Shown here in pieces: positions 1-6,307 of a stretch of DNA of 12,410 nt. The notes beneath the pieces are model-generated. The model did no database searches. It worked only from the letters and a program-made list of their open reading frames with translations, and had not been told where the DNA came from. Source of the stretch: Clostridiales bacterium UBA1390 (GTDB lineage: Bacteria > Bacillota > Clostridia > Lachnospirales > Bianqueaceae); NCBI GenBank assembly GCA_002305315.1, contig DBQQ01000009.1:1-12410 (forward strand), given 5' to 3'. The number at the start of each line of letters is the position of its first letter. The first letter of the stretch is position 1. The translations under genes and the position numbers were made by a program.

Positions 1-470
1 CGACGCGAATCGCAAGACTGCGTACAAATCTCCCCTACCGCAGTCCACTTCATTCCTTTTGTAACCTTTTTTATACGCAAAAACGAATTTCCGACAAACG
101 AGATCGCAAGACTGCGTACAAATTTCCCCTGCTACAATCCATTTCATTCCTTTAGTAACCTTTTTATACGCAAATGTGAAATCCTGACGGCGCGAATTGC
201 GAGACTGCGTACAAATTTCCCCTGCTGCAATCCATTTCATTTCTTTAGTAACCTTTTTATGCGCAAATGTGAAATCCTGATGGTGCGAATCGCGAGACTG
301 CGTATAAATCTCCCCTACTGCAATCCATTTCATTCCTTTAGTAACCATTTTATGCGCAATAAACGAGATGCAGACTATGTGCAAGTTTTCTATTAGCAAC
401 CATTTTTATACACAATCGTGGAATTGCGTACATCTTCCCATTCTTTTTGCCACTCTCTTTATGCACAATA
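1..470. repeat. AT-rich tandem-repeat array, 93-94 bp period, decaying to the right
   Basis: No gene is supported here. Copies can be anchored on GACTGCGTA at 16, 110, 203 and 296, giving steps of 94, 93 and 93 bp. A degenerate copy begins at 373 (GACTATGTG), and a shortened one at about 421 (AATTGCGTA). Each full copy runs through TCCCCTNCNGCAATCCA, TTCATTCCTTTAGTAACC and then TTTTTATACGCAAA. TGCGTACAAA and TTTATACGCA are near-complementary arms about 40 nt apart (for example 113-122 with 163-172, one mismatch), so each copy can form an imperfect hairpin. The array begins at or before the window edge, so total copy number is unknown. Small open frames within it are not conserved between copies and have no recognisable product. 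Function unknown; an intergenic minisatellite is the default reading. Confidence 0.9.
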
Positions 471-516
471 AAAAAGGATGTTCCCTCTCGTCGTTTCAGA
501 CTTGGGGAATATCCTT
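467..516 (-). terminator. Rho-independent terminator after rqcH
   Basis: Read on the minus strand, AAGGAT-A-TTCCC (516-505 side-arm 511-516 plus 505-509) pairs with GGGAA-C-ATCCTT (481-485 plus 474-479). There is a single A/C mismatch in the middle and an 18-19 nt loop. The stem is followed directly by a run of U residues (positions 475-470), then AUU. It starts five bases beyond the rqcH stop codon at 521-523. This is the expected position for the end of the minus-strand operon, and it shields the left repeat array from that transcription. Confidence 0.85.
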
Positions 517-520
517 ATCA

Positions 521-2269
521 TTAAGTGGACTCACTGCTCTGCGGTTCTACAAAAAGCGTTTTCTGATGCGTGTAAATTACGAAGCCGGGTTTTGATCCGG
601 AAGGCTTTTTTACATAGCGCCGTTCCGCATAATCCACGGGGACGCGGCTGCTCTGTGCAGCTCTGGAATGACCCGCGGCAATCTGCGCCGCCTCTAGAAT
701 GCTCTGCTCGGTATAGTCTTTTCCGTACTCCTTACCGCTGCAGAACAGGACCGTATGCGATCCGGGAATATCTTTTACGTGGAACCAAAGATCAAAGGGG
801 GAGGCCATCTTAAAGGTCAACTGATCATTCTGGATGTTATTCTTGCCCACCATGACCTCGAGTCCTTCAGATGTTCGCATCGTTAGGGGCTTGCTGGCTG
901 CCAGGTTTTTGCGTTTCTGGCGGTTCTTGCGCACATAGCCTGTCTCGTAGAGTTCCAGACGGATGTCCTCTAAATCTTTTTCACAGTCTGCCATCTCCAT
1001 GGCCGTCAGCAAACTCTCCAGGTATTGGATCTCCTCTTCCGTCTGCTGCAGCTGCTCTGTCAACGCCTCTTCTGTACGCTTCAGTTTGTTATATTTCGCG
1101 TAGTATTTCTGCGCGTTTTGTGCCGGCGTCAGATTTTCTTTCAATGCAATCTCTACTTCCACGGGTGGATCCTGGTAGAAATCCTCCGCTATGAGACTGC
1201 GTTCTCCCATCTGGATCCGATAGATATTGGCAGTAATCAGGTCTCCCATGCGCTGATACTTTTCGCGTCCCTGCGTATCCTGCATCTGCTTCTGCTGCAG
1301 ATCGTACTTTCTCCTGGCTCGATCCAGATGCGTCATCACCAGCTTATGAAGATCCTGTGCCTTCTGCCGCAGACGATTCTTGGTATCCTGGCGCACGTAA
1401 TATACATCCAATAGGGCAGAGGGCGTATCAAATGTTTTCCGCTCTACTCCCGCCATGAGGCGGCTCGCTACCATGCTGTATTCACGCATACGATCTCCAT
1501 CGAGGAAAATCTCAGGATGCGCTGGCTCCTCCCGCATTTCGCAGAATAACTGGGTGAATGCCTGATAAAGGCGCTCTCGCTCTTCCTGCATCAAATCCTC
1601 AAAGGAAGCTTTTTCCGATACGCCGGCGCGAAAACAGATTTCGGATGCCGCAAAGGGGCTGATACCATTAAAGACTTGATACATTCCCTTTCCAATGGGC
1701 GCGTGGCAGTTCTGCCAGACTGCCGCAAAGCAGTCTGCGTCCTCCATCAACAATGGATTCGCCCGCTGATTATGCGAAGGCGCCTCGTAGGGCAGCCCCG
1801 GCAGAACCATCCGAAAATGGCTCATATCCTGTCCCACATGATGAGCACAGTCGATGATTCGGCCATTCTCGTCAACAAGAATTAGATTGCTGTGCCGTCC
1901 CATGATCTCCAGAATGATCTTCTTTCGGCACAGGTCTCCCAGTTCGTTATAGACCTCCACGTCCATCTCAAGGATTCGATCAAAGCCCACTTGCTCCAGA
2001 TGCACCAGCTTTCCGCCTCCGAAATGCTTCCGAAACAGCATGCAGAACATGGGGGGCTCCAGCGGTGTTTCCGGCTTATTTTCTGTGAGATAAAACCGGG
2101 CGCTGTCCATATGCGCACTCAGAAGAAGGCGGTATACCTGTCCCGGGCGGCGAATCGTAAGCACGATCTCGTCCTTTTCCGGCTGATAGATCTTGTCGAT
2201 CTTACCGCCTTCGATCTTCTGCCGAAGTTCTTCTATCACCTTATATGTCGTGATGCCATCAAATGCCAT
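521..2269 (-). CDS. rqcH: RqcH, NFACT-family ribosome quality-control protein
   Basis: 582 aa, a normal full length for bacterial RqcH (older names: fibronectin-binding protein A, FbpA, Rqc2 homologue). In this family the protein binds the obstructed 50S subunit with its stalled peptidyl-tRNA and recruits tRNA-Ala to add C-terminal alanine tails that mark the nascent chain for proteolysis. Visible layout: NFACT-N from residue 1 (MAFDGITTYKVIEEL), a central helical/coiled-coil stretch at about 295-425, and an NFACT-R domain at about 462-575 containing GKNN (475-478) and DLWFHVKDIPGSH (493-505). The Asp97-Arg98 pair in GFDRIL sits at the position shown to be needed for tailing in Bacillus subtilis RqcH, so activity is expected to be intact. 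The ATG at 2269 overlaps the upstream hydrolase gene by 11 bp, with only a weak GAGGCGG-type ribosome site, which suggests translational coupling. It is the last gene before the terminator. Confidence 0.95.
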   Translation of the reverse strand: MAFDGITTYKVIEELRQKIEGGKIDKIYQPEKDEIVLTIRRPGQVYRLLLSAHMDSARFYLTENKPETPLEPPMFCMLFRKHFGGGKLVHLEQVGFDRILEMDVEVYNELGDLCRKKIILEIMGRHSNLILVDENGRIIDCAHHVGQDMSHFRMVLPGLPYEAPSHNQRANPLLMEDADCFAAVWQNCHAPIGKGMYQVFNGISPFAASEICFRAGVSEKASFEDLMQEERERLYQAFTQLFCEMREEPAHPEIFLDGDRMREYSMVASRLMAGVERKTFDTPSALLDVYYVRQDTKNRLRQKAQDLHKLVMTHLDRARRKYDLQQKQMQDTQGREKYQRMGDLITANIYRIQMGERSLIAEDFYQDPPVEVEIALKENLTPAQNAQKYYAKYNKLKRTEEALTEQLQQTEEEIQYLESLLTAMEMADCEKDLEDIRLELYETGYVRKNRQKRKNLAASKPLTMRTSEGLEVMVGKNNIQNDQLTFKMASPFDLWFHVKDIPGSHTVLFCSGKEYGKDYTEQSILEAAQIAAGHSRAAQSSRVPVDYAERRYVKKPSGSKPGFVIYTHQKTLFVEPQSSEST

Positions 2270-2990
2270 GACTCGCCGCCTCTACCAATCCGCGGAATAA
2301 TCTTGCCGCGTCCTCATTCGTCTTTGCCATATACTCCGGATGCCACTGCACACCCAGCCAGAACCCATAATCCGGAATCTCCAGCGCCTCAACCATACCA
2401 TCCTTGGATCTGGCTGACACCTTCGTTCCCGGCGCAGCGTCCTTGACGGCCTGATGATGAAAGCTATTGACCCGCAGGCAGTCTTTGCCTACCAGGCGGT
2501 ACAGGAGGGAATCCGGTTCGATTTCCACCGTATGGGACGGCACATCCCCGTCGGAAGGCTGCTCGTGCGCCAGTGCGGAGCCGTCCGATAGTCTGCCCGG
2601 GAAATACTTAGGGATATCCTGCCAGATCGTTCCACCCTGGAAGATATTCATGGCCTGGATCCCGCGGCAAATCCCTAAGATGGGCTTCTTGCGCGCATAC
2701 ACCGCTCGATACAGCATCCCTTCCATCCGATCCCGGTTGGCGGAAGCGCTTCCACACCCTGCAAGCGTCTCCTCCCCAAAGAGGAAGGGCTGCACATCCA
2801 CACCACCGGAAAACAAGAACCCATCCAGCTCCTGCGCCAGCCTGTCATAGTCCTCCTGCTGCCCATAATAGGGTAGGATCACGGGAATCCCGCCGGCATC
2901 CCATATGCTGGTGGCATAATTCGCGCGCAAAAACATGTTCTTGCTGCTCTCTTCCTCTGAGAGCGTCACTCCAATCCATGGTTTTCTCAT
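2259..2990 (-). CDS. Class-I glutamine amidotransferase-like gamma-glutamyl hydrolase (peptidase C26, PuuD-like)
   Basis: 243 aa, typical for the gamma-glutamyl-gamma-aminobutyrate hydrolase family, which cleaves gamma-glutamyl amides with a cysteine nucleophile in the cytoplasm. Visible landmarks: N-terminal IGVTL (6-10), the SGG turn (61-63), the nucleophile elbow GICRG with Cys108, the partner motif NSFHHQ (175-180), and QWHPEY with His217 and Glu219 completing the Cys-His-Glu triad. The specific substrate cannot be read from sequence. PuuD (putrescine breakdown) is the best-known relative, but no other putrescine genes are present, so a puuD symbol is not justified. Its ATG (2990-2988) overlaps the stop of the glycoside hydrolase by 4 bp in an ATGA arrangement, and its own end overlaps rqcH by 11 bp. 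The three genes are therefore very probably translated from one message. Confidence 0.9.
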   Translation of the reverse strand: MRKPWIGVTLSEEESSKNMFLRANYATSIWDAGGIPVILPYYGQQEDYDRLAQELDGFLFSGGVDVQPFLFGEETLAGCGSASANRDRMEGMLYRAVYARKKPILGICRGIQAMNIFQGGTIWQDIPKYFPGRLSDGSALAHEQPSDGDVPSHTVEIEPDSLLYRLVGKDCLRVNSFHHQAVKDAAPGTKVSARSKDGMVEALEIPDYGFWLGVQWHPEYMAKTNEDAARLFRGLVEAASHGI

Positions 2991-5080
2991 CCTACGATCT
3001 CCACCTTCCCTATAACATCACTTTCAAAAATCGTCTCGCCGTCCCGCATGATCTTCATGCCGACGGGCACTGCATCTATATTTTCCTTTTCGGCCCAGCT
3101 CACGGCATACCTATGTCCTCGAATCAACACATTCCTCATGGTGAACCACTGAAGTCCCAGCTGGAGCGGATCCACGATGATTTTATCCTCTTCCACATGA
3201 ATGCCTGCTACAAAGGACATGACCAAATCGATCCAATACGAATGGTTATAATCCACCTCATCGCTCAACGGCTCTCCGCTCTCCGGATTATAATGCTCCA
3301 CGAGATAAGGCCTCTCCAGAACTCCGTCCCGGAAATGCTGCGCGGTATACTGCCGGAAGAATGTCCAGAAATCCCGGTCGTATTTATGGCCATGTAACTG
3401 GCTCTGCCTACCCAAGGCGGACAACGCTATGCCCGTAGTATAGGGCCATGACGGCCCATCCCATACACAGCCATTGCGTCCTTTAATGAAAATCCCCTGC
3501 CAGCCTCCGTCTGGAGAATAGGCCGGATTCTCCTTCGATACCGAGGGAAACGCGCTTCCTGTATTAAAATGCGCCGGGTCCTTCAGGTATTCCAGGCCAG
3601 GCAGCTTTTCATCATCGGAGATCTCCGCCCAATACGGATAGAAGCCGACGATGTTTTTCACCATGGCCTTCTCATCCGTCTGATAATGCAGGTCATAATA
3701 AAAGTGTGTATTCTGATCCCACATCTTCTGATTGATATCGGCCGCGATCTTCTCTGCCAGCTCTTCATATTTTTTCTGATCCGGGTCCTGCAGAATGCGG
3801 CAGATCGCCGCCAGGCCCTTCGTATTCAGATAATGATAGACGCTGCGATCCACCCGCTTGAGCGGTGTATAGGTACTCTTATCCTTCGGATTCTTCGGAT
3901 AATCATGGAAATACCAGTAGCTGGGCTGATATTCCTTACCGGTACGGGAGTGCGTATATTCGATCTGCAACGCATCCACCGCATCCCCATGTACCTTGAT
4001 ATGTCCCGCGATATACGCCTTCATCGCAGGCAGCACTTCCCGCAAAAACTCCTGATTGCCGTCCAGCAGATATAACTGATAGACCGCCCAGATTCCATAA
4101 TTCGCATAAGACGCCAGATACCCATTCGTCACCGTACATCGGGGAATGCCGTTTTCGTCTGCACTGTCAAAGAAACTGCGCAGAAATTCTCTGACGATCT
4201 CACGATCTTCGCTCCATCGGTAATCTGTCACATGCAGGGGCGTCGATAGCGGAATCAGCTTCGTGAACTCCCACCCTTGACTGACAAAAGGCGTCTTATT
4301 CATGCGGTGAGAGCGTCCTTCATACATGACGGCGTGCTGCAAATTGCCGAAGGCAGGATATGCCGTACAATGCCGCATGATGAACCAGCGATAACTCCAG
4401 GCGGCATTCACAATCGGATTCGAACAGTAAAAGGTCGGAACCTTGTCCTGGAAATCCTGCCATTCCTTTTCAGCCGCATGCAGCGCATCCTCCAAATGGG
4501 GATATTTCTTCCAAAACGCATCCAGCTTCTGCTCCAGTTCTTCTCTGGTCTCCGTGCTGAGGTTCCCCACCTGACACGCCGCCACAAACTCTATCTGTTC
4601 TCCCGGTTCCAACACATAGGTAGTGCCAGGCAGGGTCCAACCACAGACCCCGCCTACCCGATATCCATAACTGAGTTCTGGCGTCGAGAAAAACATGCCG
4701 TCCACTTCTGCCCCTTCCGGCGCCACCTGTAGTGTCAGCGTCAATGGCTTGTCGCACTCATTTTTCCATTTCTGCTGACTGAATGCCAAATCGTCAAAGA
4801 GTATGGACTTTGTCTCTTCCATATACACATCCCGATCACTATTTTCCATACTCAGCCAATCCGGCCGCCATATGCTCCTCGCCAGTTCCCAATCAATTTC
4901 ACGATCACATACGACCTGGAAAAGCTCTGTCAGGTTCGTTTTATGAATAAAGTCAATTCGTCCGCAAAAGCCCGGCTTCCGATCCAGATAATCTACCCAG
5001 AGCCGCCGACCCACGGGTCCAAACAAGAGCTTACCTGTATGCGTTCGTAAGCACCTGTCTTCGTATTTTAGATATGACAT
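2987..5080 (-). CDS. Intracellular (alpha/alpha)6-barrel glycoside hydrolase, MGH1/GH63-like
   Basis: 697 aa with no signal peptide, so probably cytoplasmic. The first ~210 residues look like a beta-rich N-terminal domain. From about 215 to 630 the helical pattern matches six-hairpin barrel hydrolases of the mannosylglycerate-hydrolase/trehalase/GH63 type. The clearest motif is WDGPSWPYTTG (540-550), the counterpart of the W-x-GP-x-WP motif of those families. It is followed by LVEHYNPESGE (593-603), where Glu595 is the likely catalytic base by analogy with the E-x-YNP segment of GH63-like enzymes, and DYNHSYWIDL (610-619). The last ~65 residues form a short beta tail. The catalytic acid cannot be assigned with confidence, and the substrate is unknown; an alpha-linked oligosaccharide is an inference from the fold. 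The start at 5080 is supported by GGGGG about 9 bases upstream. No transporter, sugar regulator or kinase lies nearby to suggest a substrate. Confidence 0.8.
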   Translation of the reverse strand: MSYLKYEDRCLRTHTGKLLFGPVGRRLWVDYLDRKPGFCGRIDFIHKTNLTELFQVVCDREIDWELARSIWRPDWLSMENSDRDVYMEETKSILFDDLAFSQQKWKNECDKPLTLTLQVAPEGAEVDGMFFSTPELSYGYRVGGVCGWTLPGTTYVLEPGEQIEFVAACQVGNLSTETREELEQKLDAFWKKYPHLEDALHAAEKEWQDFQDKVPTFYCSNPIVNAAWSYRWFIMRHCTAYPAFGNLQHAVMYEGRSHRMNKTPFVSQGWEFTKLIPLSTPLHVTDYRWSEDREIVREFLRSFFDSADENGIPRCTVTNGYLASYANYGIWAVYQLYLLDGNQEFLREVLPAMKAYIAGHIKVHGDAVDALQIEYTHSRTGKEYQPSYWYFHDYPKNPKDKSTYTPLKRVDRSVYHYLNTKGLAAICRILQDPDQKKYEELAEKIAADINQKMWDQNTHFYYDLHYQTDEKAMVKNIVGFYPYWAEISDDEKLPGLEYLKDPAHFNTGSAFPSVSKENPAYSPDGGWQGIFIKGRNGCVWDGPSWPYTTGIALSALGRQSQLHGHKYDRDFWTFFRQYTAQHFRDGVLERPYLVEHYNPESGEPLSDEVDYNHSYWIDLVMSFVAGIHVEEDKIIVDPLQLGLQWFTMRNVLIRGHRYAVSWAEKENIDAVPVGMKIMRDGETIFESDVIGKVEIVG

Positions 5081-5103
5081 GCTATGACCCCCAATTCCAT
5101 GTT

Positions 5104-5628
5104 TTATTTTCCTAGTGTATCATGGATAGCCTTAAGACCAATCTCTACCTGTTCTGTATAGTACTGCTCTGCTGCGGTCTCGTCTAAGCCTTCCTCATCA
5201 TAAGCGCCCAGGCATACATAGAAGACATACTGATCCACGCGCAGAATCTGCGTTGCCTTGAGCTTCGGCACATTCATCGGATACATCAGCGCATTCTGCA
5301 CCTGATTATCCAGGTATGTCTGCATTGCCTGCTCCACTTCTTCCGCCTTACCGTCTTCTGCCTCAATCCCTATAAACGTATCAATATGGGTGGACATCAT
5401 AGGGCCTTCTGCCACAAAATTCTTGATATCCTCTGCCGGTATCCCCACCACTTCGCTCAAATAGGTTTCATCTAATGCCATGCTGGGAATATAATTCTCT
5501 CCATAAGCCGTTTTAACAGCTTCCAACACTTCTGGAAGCTTTCCAGACTCTACCGTAGTTTCTCCACTGCGGCAAGATGCAGCCAGCATACAGATTACAA
5601 GTACAATCGCCATCCATAATTTTTTCAT
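5104..5628 (-). CDS. DUF4358-family lipoprotein
   Basis: 174 aa. The N-terminus is a type-II signal: MKK, a hydrophobic stretch (about 5-15), then LAASC with Cys19 as the lipidation site, which predicts a protein anchored to the outer face of the membrane. The segments STHIDTFIGIEAEDGK, AMQTYLDNQVQ and VDQYVFYVCLGA are those of the DUF4358 family, common as small lipoproteins in Lachnospiraceae. Its biochemical role is not known. The gene starts 8 bp after the stop of the metallo-hydrolase; TAGGAA, which includes that stop codon, serves as its ribosome-binding site, so translation is likely coupled. A 23-bp gap separates it from the glycoside hydrolase. Confidence 0.88.
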   Translation of the reverse strand: MKKLWMAIVLVICMLAASCRSGETTVESGKLPEVLEAVKTAYGENYIPSMALDETYLSEVVGIPAEDIKNFVAEGPMMSTHIDTFIGIEAEDGKAEEVEQAMQTYLDNQVQNALMYPMNVPKLKATQILRVDQYVFYVCLGAYDEEGLDETAAEQYYTEQVEIGLKAIHDTLGK

Positions 5629-5636
5629 TTTAATTC

Positions 5637-6233
5637 CTACTCCTTTAATTCTAAGGTTTCTCCGGCTGCTAACAACAGCCGATTGGGCGCCTGGAATCGT
5701 TCCGCGTTGGCCCGATCATAGAGCGCACCCGGTTTGGTGTGAATCGGAATGACCCAGCGCGCCGATAGTTTGGCTGCGCACCTGGTCGCCTCTTCCGCAT
5801 TCATGTTATATACCCCATCGATGGGCAATAGGGCATAATCCATAGGCGGCAGTTCTGCCATTTCTTCGGTCTCGGATGTGTCCCCGGAAGCATAAAGACA
5901 TAAGCCGTCCCAATACAGAAGATATCCTACGCAGTTTTCCCTGGAATGATTCTTGTTATAGGCCGGAACTGCCTGAATCTGAATCCATCCTAAGTCAAAT
6001 TTCTGATAAGTTCCCTGCGTAAGTGCCTGCTCAGAGCGTATCACCTGGGTATGTTCCTGCATGGAAATCTTGTCCAGCGCATTATGATCGTAATGCTCAT
6101 GTGTGACCAGAACCAGATCCGCCGGCAAATCATAACCGTCTCCCGCATAGGGATCCACATAAATCACTCTGCCCTCTTCCGTGGTGATTCGATAACTGCC
6201 ATGCCCTTGATAATACAATTTTGATGCTGCCAT
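5637..6233 (-). CDS. MBL-fold metal-dependent hydrolase (UlaG/UPF0173-like)
   Basis: 198 aa. It carries the metallo-beta-lactamase signature THEHYDH (44-50; metal ligands His45, His47, Asp49, His50). His11 lies in the leading GHGS turn, Asp118 in SGDTS and His165 in PIHT. This short, single-domain form without the usual flanking domains resembles the UlaG/UPF0173 branch of hydrolases, whose members include lactonases; the substrate here cannot be named. The frame stays open to 6434, inside sbcC, but the start at 6233 is chosen because GGGAGG lies 7 bases upstream (6246-6241). The residues before it show no family match and would overlap sbcC by about 130 bp. It is the first gene after a strong promoter and is followed 8 bp later by the DUF4358 lipoprotein. 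Confidence 0.9.
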   Translation of the reverse strand: MAASKLYYQGHGSYRITTEEGRVIYVDPYAGDGYDLPADLVLVTHEHYDHNALDKISMQEHTQVIRSEQALTQGTYQKFDLGWIQIQAVPAYNKNHSRENCVGYLLYWDGLCLYASGDTSETEEMAELPPMDYALLPIDGVYNMNAEEATRCAAKLSARWVIPIHTKPGALYDRANAERFQAPNRLLLAAGETLELKE

Positions 6234-6240
6234 ATTCCGT

Positions 6241-6246
6241 CCTCCC
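6241..6246 (-). promoter_or_regulatory. Ribosome-binding site that fixes the MBL hydrolase start
   Basis: GGGAGG on the minus strand, 7 bases upstream of the ATG at 6233-6231. The alternative ATG at 6248 overlaps this site, and the open frame further upstream has no comparable site. The annotated start therefore gives 198 aa, not 265. Confidence 0.8.
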
Positions 6247-6278
6247 ATCTTTTCCGCATTCGCTTGCGTTTCACATTT

Positions 6279-6307
6279 ATTGTACCCTGAATACGTATAA
6301 AAATCAA
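6279..6307 (-). promoter_or_regulatory. Sigma-A promoter for the MBL-to-rqcH operon
   Basis: On the minus strand, TTGATT (6307-6302) and TACAAT (6284-6279) are separated by exactly 17 bases, with five of six matches to consensus in each element. The -35 element overlaps the sbcC stop codon (6306-6304). It would give a leader of roughly 40 nt before the metallo-hydrolase ATG at 6233. It is the only convincing promoter found between the MATE gene and rqcH, so it probably drives the five downstream genes, with possible read-through from sbcC because no terminator is visible in the gap. Confidence 0.75.

Noticed and set aside
368..813. Small plus-strand open frames in the left array and over the rqcH end
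   Set aside because: They cross degenerate repeat copies, the terminator and the antisense of rqcH, with no family resemblance and no ribosome site.
6248..6275. Short dyad CGCTTGCG in the sbcC-MBL gap as a terminator
   Set aside because: The possible stem is only three base pairs and no U run follows it.
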